Shown here in pieces: positions 48,354 to 58,405 of a stretch of DNA of 64,000 bases (the first letter of the stretch is position 1; each line of letters begins with the position of its first letter). The notes under the pieces were generated by a model, which was not told the origin of the DNA, did no database searches, and saw only the letters and a program-made list of their open reading frames with translations. Both the position numbers and the translations under genes were made by a program. Origin of the DNA: Chelonobacter oris (GTDB lineage: Bacteria; Pseudomonadota; Gammaproteobacteria; Enterobacterales; Pasteurellaceae); assembly GCF_000772535.1 (NCBI RefSeq), contig NZ_JSUM01000005.1, positions 1-64,000 of the forward strand, given 5' to 3'.

Positions 48354-48809
48354 CTACCACTTCCCTGCCGCCTGTTTATCGCTGTCCCGTTCTTCAATCC
48401 AGCGTTCCCCTCTGTCGGTGAGTTCTTTTTTCCAGAATGGCGCTCGGGTTTTCAAATAGTCCATAATAAATTCGTTGGCTTGGTAAGCATTGCCTCGGTG
48501 CGCCGAACTGACGCCGACCAACACAATTTCATCACCGGTTTGCAGCTTGCCGACACGATGAATCAATTCCACCCGTTGCAATTCCCAACGTCGGCACGCC
48601 TCTGCGACTATTTCATGCAAGGCTTTTTCCGTCATCGCCGGATAATGTTCCAGATATAAGGTTTGTACACTGTCGCCCAAATTCATTTCCCGCACCTTGC
48701 CGATAAACAACACCACGGCGCCACTGGATTTAGGCTCGGAAAGCCATTGATAAACCGCACTTTGATCAAACGCTTCGGTTTGTACCGCAATTCGGATCTC
48801 GCTTTCCAT
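48354..48809 (-). CDS. moaE: Molybdopterin synthase catalytic subunit
   Basis: Large subunit of the synthase that inserts two sulfurs into cyclic pyranopterin to make molybdopterin. In 151 residues: GAVVLFIGKVREMN at the start, IHRVGKLQTGDEIVLVGVSSAHRG (split: HRVGKLQTGD, SSAHRG) and the catalytic Lys region TRAPFWKKE. Last gene of moaACDE; its ATG touches the moaD stop codon and has GGAGG upstream. Confidence 0.96.
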   Translation of the reverse strand: MESEIRIAVQTEAFDQSAVYQWLSEPKSSGAVVLFIGKVREMNLGDSVQTLYLEHYPAMTEKALHEIVAEACRRWELQRVELIHRVGKLQTGDEIVLVGVSSAHRGNAYQANEFIMDYLKTRAPFWKKELTDRGERWIEERDSDKQAAGKW

Positions 48810-49058
48810 TTAACCTCCGGTTACCGGCGGAAAAAAGGCCACTTCATCACCATCGTGAATCGGGCTGTCTAACGGCACTAAGCTTTGGTTAATCGCCACC
48901 AACAATTTACCGCGTTGTAACGCCAACGCCCACTTTTCCCCCTTCGCCGCTAAATGTCGGCGCAAGGCTTCTGCGCTGGCAAATTCCGCTTCAAGCTGTA
49001 ATTCGTCGGTATCAATCAGTTCTCTGACTTGCGCAAAAAACAAAACGTTAATCATCAT
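48810..49058 (-). CDS. moaD: Molybdopterin synthase sulfur-carrier subunit
   Basis: 82-residue ubiquitin-like protein whose C-terminal Gly-Gly ([10 protein letters not shown]) becomes a thiocarboxylate and donates sulfur to the MoaE reaction. It overlaps the moaC stop by four bases (ATGA) and abuts moaE. Confidence 0.95.
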   Translation of the reverse strand: MMINVLFFAQVRELIDTDELQLEAEFASAEALRRHLAAKGEKWALALQRGKLLVAINQSLVPLDSPIHDGDEVAFFPPVTGG

Positions 49059-49540
49059 TGATTCCCCTCGATCGAGAAGTCGCCCGATTTGCCGCCGCTT
49101 TTGCTCAATAACCGCACTTGCTCGATCACGATATCTTTTTGCACCGCTTTACACATATCGTAAATCGTCAACGCCGCAACCGATGCGGCGGTCAACGCTT
49201 CCATTTCAACGCCGGTTTTCCCGCTTAAACGGCACAGGCTTTCGATCCGCACTTGGCCGGTTTGCACAAGTGCGGTCAGCTTGACTTCCACTTTCGTCAG
49301 CAATAACGGGTGACACAATGGGATTAACTCCCATGTGCGTTTTGCCGCCTGAATACCGGCAATTCGTGCGGTGGCAAAAACATCGCCTTTATGATGTTCA
49401 CCGGATAAAATCATGTTCAACGTCTGCGCCGACATGCTCACTAAGGCTTCCGCCCTGGCTTCACGCACGGTTTCAGCCTTGTTGCCGACATCCACCATAT
49501 TGGCTTCGCCGTTACTGTTGATATGGGTAAATTGCTGCAT
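49055..49540 (-). CDS. moaC: Cyclic pyranopterin monophosphate synthase
   Basis: Acts after MoaA to form cyclic pyranopterin monophosphate. 161 residues with [17 protein letters not shown] near the start, [15 protein letters not shown] (about 75) and [25 protein letters not shown] (split: [20 protein letters not shown]) with the catalytic Lys nearby. Follows moaA by 14 bp. Confidence 0.96.
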   Translation of the reverse strand: MQQFTHINSNGEANMVDVGNKAETVREARAEALVSMSAQTLNMILSGEHHKGDVFATARIAGIQAAKRTWELIPLCHPLLLTKVEVKLTALVQTGQVRIESLCRLSGKTGVEMEALTAASVAALTIYDMCKAVQKDIVIEQVRLLSKSGGKSGDFSIEGNQ

Positions 49541-49554
49541 AAAATCCCTTTAAA

Positions 49555-50574
49555 TTAACCGCCGATAGACGCCAAGTGCGGTCGCACACCGCTGTCGCCC
49601 TGATGTAAATAATGATGTTCACGCTTTTGCTGCAAGGCGGAGAACAGCCGTGTCTGTAGCGGCGCCTGTTGCCAATCGTGCTGTAACAAATCACGAATAT
49701 CCGTTCCCTCTTCCCCGAACAGGCAGAGGTGCAATTGCCCTTTTGCCGACACCCGCAAACGGTTGCAATCGGCACAAAAATCTTTCGAATACGGCATAAT
49801 CAGCCCGATAGCGCCTTGATAATCCGGGTGTTTAAAAACATTGGCAGGGCCGTCGGTTTTTGCTCTGGCTTGCAAACGCCAACCGTTTTGCAACAGCTTC
49901 TCCATCAACACCGAACCGGGCAAATGATGGCGCCGGAAGAAATGATCCATTTCACCGGTTTGCATTAATTCGATAAAGCGCATTTCAATCGGTCGATCTT
50001 TAATCCACGTTAAAAATGCGGTGAAATCCTGATCGTTCAACCCTTTCATCAATACTGAATTAACCTTAATCCGTTGATAACCGATTTCAAACGCCTTATC
50101 AATTCCCGCCATCACTTGATGGAACAGATTTTCACCGGTGATTTGCCGAAACATCTTCGGATCAAGGCTGTCCACGCTGACATTGATCGCATCCAGTCCT
50201 GCGGCTTGCCAGTCCGCCACCGATTTTGCCATTCGATAGCCGTTTGTAGTCAGCGCAATCTGTTGGATTTTATCGTTCGCCCGTACCGTTTCGATAATTC
50301 GGGTAAAATCTTTGCGCAATGTCGGCTCGCCGCCGGTCAAACGCACTTTTTGCGTTCCCATTGCGGCAAATGCATTGATCAAACGGCGAATTTCACTCAA
50401 GGTTAAAAATGACGGTTTATCCGCCTCGGGACGATAACCGTCAGGCAGACAATAGTTACATTTGAAATTGCAAACATCGGTTACGGATAATCGTAAATAG
50501 TGATATTTGCGCCGGAAACGATCGATCAACACTTGCGGTTCATCGATCAAATGAATCGGAATAGTTTGCTGCAT
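49555..50574 (-). CDS. moaA: GTP 3',8-cyclase (radical SAM)
   Basis: First enzyme of molybdenum-cofactor synthesis. The 339-residue protein has the radical-SAM CxxxCxxC cluster site in CNFKCNYC (about 34-41), a second iron-sulfur site toward the C-terminus (FCADCNRLR and a later Cys in LHLC), and the C-terminal Gly-Gly tail (ASIGG). First gene of moaACDE, with a structured leader that matches the Moco riboswitch, so synthesis is probably turned down when cofactor is plentiful. Confidence 0.96.
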   Translation of the reverse strand: MQQTIPIHLIDEPQVLIDRFRRKYHYLRLSVTDVCNFKCNYCLPDGYRPEADKPSFLTLSEIRRLINAFAAMGTQKVRLTGGEPTLRKDFTRIIETVRANDKIQQIALTTNGYRMAKSVADWQAAGLDAINVSVDSLDPKMFRQITGENLFHQVMAGIDKAFEIGYQRIKVNSVLMKGLNDQDFTAFLTWIKDRPIEMRFIELMQTGEMDHFFRRHHLPGSVLMEKLLQNGWRLQARAKTDGPANVFKHPDYQGAIGLIMPYSKDFCADCNRLRVSAKGQLHLCLFGEEGTDIRDLLQHDWQQAPLQTRLFSALQQKREHHYLHQGDSGVRPHLASIGG

Positions 50575-50593
50575 TCTGACACCTTTCTAAGCA

Positions 50594-50697
50594 CGAGCGG
50601 ATAAACCGTTTCCAGTGTATCCGGCGTAGCACGAATCATTCATGCTAACAGGCTTGCCGCCATATTAAAAATTAACGTAGGCGCAACAAGCTCGGAG
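50594..50697 (-). ncRNA. Molybdenum-cofactor (Moco) riboswitch upstream of moaA
   Basis: In the moaA leader, CGAGC (near 50691-50695) pairs with GCTCG (50594-50598) to close the element. Inside lie a long hairpin TAGCA.GAA...TTC.TGCTA (about 50626-50648) and a stem GGATA...TATCC (50599-50622) capped by CTG-GAAA-CGG, a GNRA tetraloop. CCTACG and TATGG, near 50664-50680, resemble the 11-nucleotide tetraloop receptor. A GNRA loop docking into such a receptor is part of the described Moco motif. Confidence 0.8.
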
Positions 50698-50874
50698 TAA
50701 TATGCGTTTGTGAATAAATCAGCGTAATTCTAGCATTATCATTAACAAGCGCAATCCCTCGGACAGCGTAATTGCGGCTATTTTCTACATTTGTGATCTC
50801 ATCACGTTTCCAAGTGCGGTTATTTAGCGGATAATGCCTAAACAACGCTAAAAAATCAATCATCCGGGCACTGC

Positions 50875-51795
50875 ATGAATTATCATATCAATCACCTGCC
50901 TTATCTGGCGCAATTACAGCACGTGGTTGCGCTTGGCGGCGGTCATGGTTTGGGACGTTTAATGTCCTCGCTGGGCTTTTTGAAAGCACGCCTAACCGGC
51001 ATTGTCACCACCACCGACAACGGCGGCTCCACCGGGCGAATCCGCTTGCAGCACGGCGGCATCGCATGGGGGGATTTACGTAACTGCATCAATCAAATGA
51101 TCACTGAACCCAGCACTGCATCCGCCCTGTTTGAATATCGTTTCAGCGGACAAGGCGACTTAGCCGGACACAATCTCGGTAATTTGATGCTGAAAGCATT
51201 GGAGGATATGAAAATCCGTCCACTGGAAGGCGTCAACCTAATCCGCTCTTTATTACGGGTAACTTCCCATTTAATCCCGATGTCGGAAACGCCGGTTCAT
51301 CTCGGGGCAAAACTGCACTCCGGCGCCACCGTTGTCGGAGAAGTCAATATAGACAAGCTCAACGAATTGCCAAAACGCCTGTTTCTGATTCCACAGGTCA
51401 GCGCCACGCCGGAAGCAGTCAAAGCGTTGCAACAGGCCGAACTGATTTTACTGGGGCCGGGCAGTTTCTTGACCAGCATTATGCCGCCGCTGCTGTTGCC
51501 GGAAGTCACCGAGGCGTTGGCGCATTCCCGTGCCAAAATCCTCTTTATCGACAATCTCGGGGTGGAACACAGCCCGGCGGCCGCTTTATCCTTGGCGAAT
51601 CGCATCGACTGGATTGAGCAACGTATCGGCACAAGTGCGGTTGACGGTATCATCACCTATCCTGATGCGGATTATTACAGCCTTGGCGAGAAAAAAATTC
51701 TGGCACAAAAACTCAATGATGATGATATTACCTACCGCCACAATCGCACACTGCTGTGCCAAAGCATTGATCGGATACTGGCGCAATTTTGCTAG
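50875..51795 (+). CDS. yvcK: YvcK/YbhK family protein (gluconeogenesis factor)
   Basis: 306 residues of the YvcK/CofD-like family: VVALGGGHGLGRLMSSL (nucleotide-binding loop), VTTTDNGGSTGRIR, GDLRNCINQM, and AELILLGPGSFLTSIMPPLLL. B. subtilis YvcK binds UDP-GlcNAc-type ligands and is needed on gluconeogenic carbon; in E. coli the homologue ybhK sits next to moaA, as here. Divergent from moaA and ending at a bidirectional terminator. Confidence 0.9.
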   Translation: MNYHINHLPYLAQLQHVVALGGGHGLGRLMSSLGFLKARLTGIVTTTDNGGSTGRIRLQHGGIAWGDLRNCINQMITEPSTASALFEYRFSGQGDLAGHNLGNLMLKALEDMKIRPLEGVNLIRSLLRVTSHLIPMSETPVHLGAKLHSGATVVGEVNIDKLNELPKRLFLIPQVSATPEAVKALQQAELILLGPGSFLTSIMPPLLLPEVTEALAHSRAKILFIDNLGVEHSPAAALSLANRIDWIEQRIGTSAVDGIITYPDADYYSLGEKKILAQKLNDDDITYRHNRTLLCQSIDRILAQFC

Positions 51796-51808
51796 CAAAC
51801 GCCGACTA

Positions 51809-51844
51809 AAAAACCGAATTCTGTCGAAACAAAATTCGGTTTTT
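51809..51844. terminator. Bidirectional terminator between yvcK and iscX
   Basis: AAAAACCGAATT (51809-51820) and AATTCGGTTTTT (51833-51844): perfect 12-base arms with A and T runs. Confidence 0.85.
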
Positions 51845-51888
51845 AACTATCTCAAGCATCGTGACCGCACTTTATCGATTGTTATCCT

Positions 51889-52086
51889 CTAGTCGTCATA
51901 CTCGTCAAGCCAGTGTAATAAAATCGCTTCGAGGATTTTTTCGTTTGATTTTTGCGGATCATCATCAAACGCCTCTAAATTGCAAATCCAGCCGTGCATA
52001 TCGGTAAAGCGGACAGTTTTCGGATCGGTATCCGGATACTGATCATATAATGCCCAAGCGATTTCTTGCGAATCCTGCCATTTCAT
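51889..52086 (-). CDS. iscX: Fe-S assembly protein IscX
   Basis: 65 residues, acidic, [30 protein letters not shown] and a DEYDD C-terminus (split; key parts are ALYDQYPD and [11 protein letters not shown]). E. coli IscX binds IscS and modulates its activity. Last gene of the isc cluster, 22 bp after fdx. Confidence 0.95.
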   Translation of the reverse strand: MKWQDSQEIAWALYDQYPDTDPKTVRFTDMHGWICNLEAFDDDPQKSNEKILEAILLHWLDEYDD

Positions 52087-52108
52087 ACTGCCGCCCCCAC
52101 TTATTCAA

Positions 52109-52447
52109 TTAGTGCTCTTCACGCGCATGATTAATGGTATAACGCGGAATATCGATCACCAAATCATCGTTGCCGACCACCGCCTGACAGCTCAAACGGC
52201 TTTCCATTTCCAGCCCCCACGCCTTATCCAGCAAGTCTTCTTCCAAATCGGAACTGTCGTTTAATGAATCAAACCCTTCACGCACCACCACATGGCAGGT
52301 GGTACAGGCACATGATTTTTCACAAGCATGTTCGATTTCAATCCCGGCATTCAGCGCCGCATCCAGAATACTCTCTCCGGTTTGCGCCTCGACCACCATT
52401 CCCTCCGGACATAAACTCTCATGGGGAAGAAAAATTAATTTTGGCAT
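52109..52447 (-). CDS. fdx: [2Fe-2S] ferredoxin of the ISC system
   Basis: 112-residue adrenodoxin-type ferredoxin that supplies electrons for cluster assembly. Cluster ligands are in CEKSCACTTCHVVV and RLSCQAVV (four conserved Cys), with the C-terminal IPRYTINHAREEH as in the E. coli protein. Follows hscA by 22 bp. Confidence 0.96.
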   Translation of the reverse strand: MPKLIFLPHESLCPEGMVVEAQTGESILDAALNAGIEIEHACEKSCACTTCHVVVREGFDSLNDSSDLEEDLLDKAWGLEMESRLSCQAVVGNDDLVIDIPRYTINHAREEH

Positions 52448-52469
52448 TTTTTATCCTTTTTTCTCATTT

Positions 52470-54329
52470 CTAACGATTTTCAATTTCACTGATACTGTGC
52501 CCTTGCAACACACTGCGAACCGATTTGTCCATTCGGCGGGCGGCAAACTCACGGGTAACGGTATCCAGCTGTTTAATTCCCTGTTTGATTACATCACTGT
52601 CTTGTTCACGAATAGCGTGCTGCAACGCCTCAATTTGTACTCGGATCACAGCCTGTTCTTCGTCTGACAGCAAATCACCGTCCAACTTCAACGCCTCTTC
52701 CACGCCCTCAATCACTCGTGCGGCTTCCACACGCTGTTCCGCCAAACGACGCGCCCGAATATCCCGATCCGCATTCTCGATCGAGGCATGGATCATATCG
52801 CGGATCTCGCCGTCGCTCAGTCCGTAAGACGGTTTAACCTGAATAGACGCCTGCACTTTGCTGGATTTTTCCATGGCGGTAACGCTCAATAAGCCGTCGG
52901 CATCAACTTGATAAGTCACCCGAATATGTGCCGCACCGGCCACCATCGGCGGAATACCGCGCAAGGTAAAACGGGCAAGTGACCGGCAATCGGCAACCAT
53001 TTCCCGTTCGCCTTGTACAATATGCACCGTCATCGCCGTTTGTCCGTCTTTAAACGTGGTAAACTCTTGCGCTCTGGCCGCCGGAATCGTAGTGTTGCGA
53101 GGAATGATTTTTTCAACCAGTCCGCCCATGGTTTCGATTCCGAGCGATAATGGGGTGACATCAAGCAACAACATATCGGAATCGGATTTATTTCCTACCA
53201 AAATATCGGCCTGAATCGCCGCGCCCAGCGCCACCACCTTATCAGGGTCAATAGAGGTCAACGGTGTTCTGCCGAAAAACGCCCCGACCTGCCGCCGAAT
53301 CAGCGGCACTCGGGTCGATCCGCCGACCATCACCACTTGAAGCACTTCATCCGAACCGACCTGAGCATCTTTTAGCGCACGACGGCAGGCAATCAATGAG
53401 CGTTTCACCAAGGGTTGAATCAGTTGTTCAAACTGCTCGCGGTGAATTTCACCCCGCCACTGTTTAAATTCAATACCGACAACAGATTGTCCACTTAATT
53501 TTACTTTAGTTGCAATCGCGGTTTCCAATAGTTGCCGACGCTCAATGTTATCGGCGACAACAATGCCTGATTGCCGTGCAATCCATTCTGCCAGCAGATG
53601 ATCAAAATCATCACCGCCAAGTGCGGTATCACCGCCGGTCGCCAATACTTCAAACACCCCTTTCGACAAGCGAAGAATGGATATATCAAAGGTTCCGCCG
53701 CCCAAATCATAAACTGCAATCACGCCTTCCTGACCGGAATCCAGCCCATAGGCAATGGCGGCGGCAGTCGGTTCGTTCAGTAAGCGCAACACCTGCAAGC
53801 CTGCCAAGCGGGCGGCGTCTTTAGTCGATTGTCGCTGGGCATCGTCAAAATAAGCGGGAACGGTAATCACCGCTCCGGACAATTCTCCCCCTAAACGTGC
53901 TTCTGCCAAGTGGTTTAATTTTTTTAGGATCTCGGCTGAAATCTGTACCGGGCTAAAATTACCCTGCACGGTTTCAATAAGCGGCAAACCGTTATCACTC
54001 GTCTGAAAACCGTAAGGCAGATTGGGATACCGCTGCCGCACATCCGCCAAACTGCGGCCGATAAGACGCTTGACCGAAATCACGGTCTGCTGTGGTTCGG
54101 CGGCGGCTTGTGCCAGAGCGTCATCACCCACCAACACTGCACCAACGGACGGATAATGGACAACGGAAGGAATCAGCTCGCTGCCGTTTACGTCCGATAA
54201 AATTTCACTGCTTCCGTTGCGCACGGTCGCCAGTAAAGAATTGGTCGTTCCCAAATCGATTCCCACGGCTAATCGGTGCTGATGCGGGGCTGCCGTTTGT
54301 CCCGGTTCGGCAATTTGTAATAATGCCAT
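52470..54329 (-). CDS. hscA: Hsp70-type chaperone HscA
   Basis: Specialised Hsp70 that, with HscB, releases the nascent cluster from IscU. The 619-residue protein has [15 protein letters not shown] (about 22), the ATPase segments [13 protein letters not shown] (about 200) and [14 protein letters not shown] (about 335), then a substrate-binding domain. The ATG at 54329 matches the family start [11 protein letters not shown]; the longer open frame reaches into the hscB-hscA gap. Confidence 0.96.
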   Translation of the reverse strand: MALLQIAEPGQTAAPHQHRLAVGIDLGTTNSLLATVRNGSSEILSDVNGSELIPSVVHYPSVGAVLVGDDALAQAAAEPQQTVISVKRLIGRSLADVRQRYPNLPYGFQTSDNGLPLIETVQGNFSPVQISAEILKKLNHLAEARLGGELSGAVITVPAYFDDAQRQSTKDAARLAGLQVLRLLNEPTAAAIAYGLDSGQEGVIAVYDLGGGTFDISILRLSKGVFEVLATGGDTALGGDDFDHLLAEWIARQSGIVVADNIERRQLLETAIATKVKLSGQSVVGIEFKQWRGEIHREQFEQLIQPLVKRSLIACRRALKDAQVGSDEVLQVVMVGGSTRVPLIRRQVGAFFGRTPLTSIDPDKVVALGAAIQADILVGNKSDSDMLLLDVTPLSLGIETMGGLVEKIIPRNTTIPAARAQEFTTFKDGQTAMTVHIVQGEREMVADCRSLARFTLRGIPPMVAGAAHIRVTYQVDADGLLSVTAMEKSSKVQASIQVKPSYGLSDGEIRDMIHASIENADRDIRARRLAEQRVEAARVIEGVEEALKLDGDLLSDEEQAVIRVQIEALQHAIREQDSDVIKQGIKQLDTVTREFAARRMDKSVRSVLQGHSISEIENR

Positions 54330-54417
54330 TTTTATCTTCCGTTCAAGTAAATTCGTATTAAAACAAAAAGCCAATAGACGGGTTAGGGTATATCCCGTTT
54401 ATCGGCATTCTAACGCG

Positions 54418-54933
54418 CTAGGCAAACAACCGATCTTCGATTTGTTCGACTTCCTGCAAAAATTTTTCAACAAATTTCAAGCGATCAATATGCAGTTTTA
54501 AACTGCACCAGTCCGCCTGCCGAATTGCAGTTTCAATCGCCTGCAATTGTTGTTTGTGCAAGTCGTCGGCTTTATCCCGCAATGTCGAAATTTCGTCTTC
54601 CTGTCCGCCGCAAGCCGCTGCTTCCAAATCTTCACGCAACAGTAACTGTTGCATTAAAAACTCGGTGTCATGCACGGTTTCTTCCGGATTCAAATTCTCG
54701 CTCAGCTGTAATTGTAAAATCGCTTCCGCACGCCGCCGAGGATTTTTTAATATTTGATAGGCATCATTGATCTGCGCCGCTTTTTGCACGGCTTCCCGCT
54801 GTTGCTGCGCCGATTGAGCGGCAAAATTATCCGGATGATACTGTTTTTGCAGCGCTAAATAACGGCTCGATAAAAGTGCGGTATCCAATGTAAACTCAGT
54901 GTCCAAACCGAACAACGCAAATGGGTTTTGCAT
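54418..54933 (-). CDS. hscB: J-domain co-chaperone HscB
   Basis: Partner of HscA that brings IscU to it. 171 residues: an N-terminal J-domain with the HPD motif (KQYHPDNFAAQ, about 30-40) and a C-terminal three-helix domain that binds IscU. The ATG at 54933 (MQNPFALFGLD) matches the family; the frame is open eight codons further upstream without a better start. Confidence 0.95.
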   Translation of the reverse strand: MQNPFALFGLDTEFTLDTALLSSRYLALQKQYHPDNFAAQSAQQQREAVQKAAQINDAYQILKNPRRRAEAILQLQLSENLNPEETVHDTEFLMQQLLLREDLEAAACGGQEDEISTLRDKADDLHKQQLQAIETAIRQADWCSLKLHIDRLKFVEKFLQEVEQIEDRLFA

Positions 54934-54957
54934 GATGATATCCTTACTCGACCGCAC

Positions 54958-55281
54958 TTATACGGTAAAACTTTCGCCGCAGCCGCACTCGTCTTTTTTA
55001 TTCGGATTGTGGAATTTAAATCCTTCGTTCAATCCTTCCTTAACAAAATCCAGTTCGGTACCTTGCAGATAAACCAGACTTTTGCTGTCGACAATCACGT
55101 TGACGCCGTGCTGCTCGAACACCTGATCGTCTTCGTTCATCTCATCAACAAACTCTAATACATAGGCTAATCCCGAACAGCCCGATGTTTTGACGCCCAA
55201 ACGCAAGCCCAAGCCTTTACCGCGGTTTTGCAGAAAAGTCCGCACACGGTTGGCCGCACTTTCGGTTAAACTGACACCCAT
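54958..55281 (-). CDS. iscA: Iron-sulfur carrier IscA
   Basis: 107-residue A-type carrier that holds and passes Fe-S clusters or iron. The three ligand Cys are in [12 protein letters not shown] and CGCGESF at the C-terminus. It is separated from iscU by 91 bp containing a stem-loop, unlike the other tightly packed isc genes. Confidence 0.96.
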   Translation of the reverse strand: MGVSLTESAANRVRTFLQNRGKGLGLRLGVKTSGCSGLAYVLEFVDEMNEDDQVFEQHGVNVIVDSKSLVYLQGTELDFVKEGLNEGFKFHNPNKKDECGCGESFTV

Positions 55282-55336
55282 GACGAGCTCCTTATATTTT
55301 TAACATTAAACCAAATCGACACTCAAAAAGAGAAAA

Positions 55337-55369
55337 TCCCCGCTTCGAATCCGATTCGAAACAGGGGGA
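55337..55369 (-). promoter_or_regulatory. Stem-loop in the iscU-iscA gap
   Basis: TTCGAAT (55344-55350) and ATTCGAA (55354-55360) form the inner stem; TCCCC (55337-55341) pairs with GGGGA (55365-55369) outside it. On the minus strand it is followed by TTTTCTC, so it may be a partial terminator or a processing site that lowers expression of iscA-hscBA-fdx-iscX relative to iscRSU. Confidence 0.5.
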
Positions 55370-55372
55370 ATA

Positions 55373-55756
55373 TTATTTGTTATTTTTTGCTTTATAGTCG
55401 GCAATGGCGGCTTTAATCGCATCTTCCGCCAAAATGGAACAGTGAACCTTAACCGGCGGCAGCTCCAATTCTTCCGCAATCTGACTGTTTTTAATCGATC
55501 CCGCTTCGTCCAGAGATTTGCCTTTCACCCATTCGGTGATAAGCGAGCTGGATGCAATGGCAGAGCCGCAACCGTAGGTTTTAAAACGGGCGTCTTCGAT
55601 AATGCCGTTGTCGTCAACTTTGATTTGCAGCTGCATCACATCGCCGCAGGCCGGTGCGCCCACCATGCCGCTGCCTACATTTTGCTCTTTCTTGTCGAAA
55701 GCGCCTACATTACGAGGATTCTCATAATGATCAATTACTTTTTCGCTATATGCCAT
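55373..55756 (-). CDS. iscU: Iron-sulfur cluster scaffold IscU
   Basis: 127-residue scaffold on which IscS builds the cluster. Conserved Cys in GAPACGDVMQL, TYGCGSAIASSS and KVHCSILAEDAI, and the HscA-recognition motif LPPVK just before the last Cys. 21 bp after iscS. Confidence 0.97.
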   Translation of the reverse strand: MAYSEKVIDHYENPRNVGAFDKKEQNVGSGMVGAPACGDVMQLQIKVDDNGIIEDARFKTYGCGSAIASSSLITEWVKGKSLDEAGSIKNSQIAEELELPPVKVHCSILAEDAIKAAIADYKAKNNK

Positions 55757-55777
55757 GTTATTTCTCCTATTGCGCGA

Positions 55778-56992
55778 TTAGTGGGCAGTCCACTGCACGG
55801 TGTTCAAATCAATTCCTTCTTTAAACATATCCCATAACGGGGACAGTTCACGCAGTTTACCGACTGCTTTTTTCACTAATTCAATAGTGTAGTCCACTTC
55901 TTCTTCGGTGGTGTAACGACCGATAGAGAAACGAATCGAACTGTGCGCCAATTCATCGTTCAATCCTAACGCACGCAAGACATAAGACGGTTCCAAGCTG
56001 GCGGAAGTACAAGCCGAACCGGAAGAAACCGCAATATCGCTCAGCGCCATCATCAACGATTCCCCTTCAACATAGTTGAAGCTGATATTCAGGTTGCCGG
56101 CGACACGCTGCTGCAACGAGCCGTTGACATGCACTTCTTCAATACCTTTCAAACCGTTATACAATCTGTCACGCAACGCTTGAATGCGTGGAATTTCTGT
56201 CGCCATCTCTTCCTTGCAAATACGGTAAGCTTCGCCCATACCAACGATTTGATGCACCGGCAATGTACCGGAACGCATACCGCGCTCATGACCGCCTCCG
56301 TGTACCATCGCTTCGATCCGCACGCGCGGTTTACGGCGTACATACAAGCCGCCGATGCCTTTCGGTCCGTAGAGTTTATGGCCGGAAAACGACATCAAAT
56401 CCACTTTTAATCGGCTTAAATCAATTTCAACTTTGCCGACGCTTTGGGTGGCATCGGTGTGGAACAATACTTTCTTGGCACGACACAGTTCGCCGATTTT
56501 TTCAATATCCTGAATCACGCCGATTTCGTTGTTGACGTGCATGATGGAAACCAGAATAGTATCGTCCCGCATGGCCGCTTCCAGTTTAGCCAAGTCAATC
56601 AATCCGTCCGCTTCCGGTTCAAGATAAGTCACTTCAAATCCTTCACGCTCTAATTGACGACAGGTATCGAGCACCGCTTTATGTTCGGTTTTACAAGTGA
56701 TAATGTGTTTACCTTTGGTTTGGTAAAAATGTGCCGCCCCTTTAATCGCCAAATTATCGGATTCCGTCGCCCCGGAGGTAAACACAATCTCTCTGGAATC
56801 CGCCCCGATTAAATCGGCGATATGATTACGGGCGATATCCACCGCCTCTTCCGCCTGCCAGCCGAAACGGTGCGAACGGGAGGCCGGATTGCCGAAAATG
56901 CCGTCATAGGTCATAAATTCCATCATTTTTTTAGCCACTCGTTCGTCCACCGGACAAGTTGCCGCGTAATCCAAATAAATTGGTAATTTCAT
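55778..56992 (-). CDS. iscS: Cysteine desulfurase IscS
   Basis: PLP enzyme that takes sulfur from cysteine for Fe-S clusters, tRNA thiolation and other cofactors. 404 residues: [33 protein letters not shown], the PLP lysine in [18 protein letters not shown] (about 206) and the active Cys in [17 protein letters not shown] (about 328). The ATG at 56992 fits the family start; the longer open frame reaches back into iscR. Confidence 0.97.
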   Translation of the reverse strand: MKLPIYLDYAATCPVDERVAKKMMEFMTYDGIFGNPASRSHRFGWQAEEAVDIARNHIADLIGADSREIVFTSGATESDNLAIKGAAHFYQTKGKHIITCKTEHKAVLDTCRQLEREGFEVTYLEPEADGLIDLAKLEAAMRDDTILVSIMHVNNEIGVIQDIEKIGELCRAKKVLFHTDATQSVGKVEIDLSRLKVDLMSFSGHKLYGPKGIGGLYVRRKPRVRIEAMVHGGGHERGMRSGTLPVHQIVGMGEAYRICKEEMATEIPRIQALRDRLYNGLKGIEEVHVNGSLQQRVAGNLNISFNYVEGESLMMALSDIAVSSGSACTSASLEPSYVLRALGLNDELAHSSIRFSIGRYTTEEEVDYTIELVKKAVGKLRELSPLWDMFKEGIDLNTVQWTAH

Positions 56993-57038
56993 TTTCACTC
57001 CTGAAAAATTAACAATATCAACCGCACTTTGTTTTTCA

Positions 57039-57515
57039 TTAGGCACGATTAATGACTTGAAAGGCTTGTTGCTCCAAATGCTTTTTTAAAGCGCTGCGCT
57101 GCGTCTGCTTGTTGACCAAATCGGCAATCGTAATGCCGTTCAAAAACTCCTCGATTTCCTCACTTAACTGCTCCCACAAAGAGTGAGTTAAACAGGTAAT
57201 TCCGCCCTGGCAATTGCCTTTTCCCTTACATTTGGTCGCCGAGATGTTTTCATTCACCGCCGCAATAATCATACCGATCGCAATTTTCTCAATCGGCATA
57301 CCTAATAAATAACCACCGCCGGGGCCTCGTACACTTTTCACCAAACCGAAACGACGCAATTTGGCAAACAATTGCTCCAAATAAGACAGTGAAATTTGCT
57401 GACGCTCTGAAATTTCAGCCAACGTAATCGGCATCTCAATTTCACCGCGTTGCGAATTGAGCGCGATGTCCAACATTGCCGTCACGGCGTACCGCCCTTT
57501 TGATGTCAATTTCAT
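57039..57515 (-). CDS. iscR: Iron-sulfur cluster regulator IscR
   Basis: Rrf2-family repressor that senses Fe-S status through its own [2Fe-2S] cluster and represses isc. 158 residues with a winged helix ([41 protein letters not shown]) and three ligand Cys in [13 protein letters not shown]. Two type-1 IscR sites precede it. First gene of the isc run. Confidence 0.97.
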   Translation of the reverse strand: MKLTSKGRYAVTAMLDIALNSQRGEIEMPITLAEISERQQISLSYLEQLFAKLRRFGLVKSVRGPGGGYLLGMPIEKIAIGMIIAAVNENISATKCKGKGNCQGGITCLTHSLWEQLSEEIEEFLNGITIADLVNKQTQRSALKKHLEQQAFQVINRA

Positions 57516-57555
57516 GTCTGTTCCTCAACGATAACCTGATAGGGTGAATTTTTTC

Positions 57556-57605
57556 ATACCAGACTATTTTAGTCAACTTTAAACCCGACTATTTTTGTAT
57601 GTTTT
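57556..57605 (-). promoter_or_regulatory. Tandem type-1 IscR sites at the iscR promoter
   Basis: 57556-57580 (ATACCAGACTATTTTAGTCA, then ACTTT) matches the 25-bp type-1 IscR consensus with about three departures. 57581-57605 repeats the left half (CCCGACTATTTTTGTATG). TTGACT on the minus strand lies within the first site and could serve as a -35 box, so IscR bound here would block iscR transcription. Confidence 0.75.
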
Positions 57606-57640
57606 TGTCTATCATAGCAACAAGTCAGATCATTATTCGG

Positions 57641-58363
57641 CTAACCGCACTTTTTCTTAACGGCACTCAACATGCCCTGCAAAATATTGAGCTCGTTTTT
57701 CCGCAAGTCGGCACGGGCATACAAACGGCGCAATTTCGGCATCACACCATTGTTTTTAATAAAATCCAGCCGGCGATAAAGCTGTTCGGTTTGGTTAAAG
57801 AAAAATTCCAGCTCCTGCTGTAGCGGCTTTTCAGCGGCTTCCGCCACAAGTGCGGTTTGCGGCTGTTGCTCGAATGCCAACATTGCCATTCGAATTTCAT
57901 AACTGACCAACTGCACCGCCATTGCCAGATTTAATGAAGCGTAATCCGGGTTGGCCGGAATCGAAAGGTGAAAACCGCACTTCAGTAATTCCTCATTGGT
58001 CAATCCGACACGTTCTCGCCCAAACACAATCGCTACCTTTGCGCCTGCCTGAGCATACTGTAGCGCTTGCCCGCCACAGGCGCGCGGCTCAATCGACGGA
58101 ATCGACAAATGACGACTGCGCGCACTGGTGCCGATCACGAGTGAACAATCCGCCACCGCCTGATCGAAGCTGTCCACCACAACCGCACTTTGCACAATAT
58201 CGTCCGCACCGGCGGCAAGTGCGGTTGCCTGCTCGTCCGGCAGCACTTTCGGCGCCACCAAATACAGTGACGACAGCCCCATGGTTTTCATCGCTCTGGC
58301 GGCAGAACCGATATTGCCGGTGTGAGAGGTTTCGATCAGTACGATACGAATATTTTGCAACAC
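57641..58363 (-). CDS. trmJ: tRNA (cytidine/uridine-2'-O-)-methyltransferase TrmJ
   Basis: SPOUT-class enzyme that 2'-O-methylates position 32 of several tRNAs. The 240 residues include IRIVLIETSHTGNIGSAARAMKTMGL at the start (key part SHTGNIGSAARAM), ALVFGRE-type motif here as VAIVFGRERVGLTNEEL, and IPANPDYASLNLAMAVQLV, the deep-knot signatures. GTG start at 58363 with AAGGA seven bases upstream. The trmJ-iscR and trmJ/suhB order matches E. coli. Five uptake cores lie within its 723 bp. Confidence 0.95.
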   Translation of the reverse strand: MLQNIRIVLIETSHTGNIGSAARAMKTMGLSSLYLVAPKVLPDEQATALAAGADDIVQSAVVVDSFDQAVADCSLVIGTSARSRHLSIPSIEPRACGGQALQYAQAGAKVAIVFGRERVGLTNEELLKCGFHLSIPANPDYASLNLAMAVQLVSYEIRMAMLAFEQQPQTALVAEAAEKPLQQELEFFFNQTEQLYRRLDFIKNNGVMPKLRRLYARADLRKNELNILQGMLSAVKKKCG

Positions 58364-58405
58364 GATAGCTTCCTTACCTGTAGATTCGACCCATAGTATA
58401 GCATA

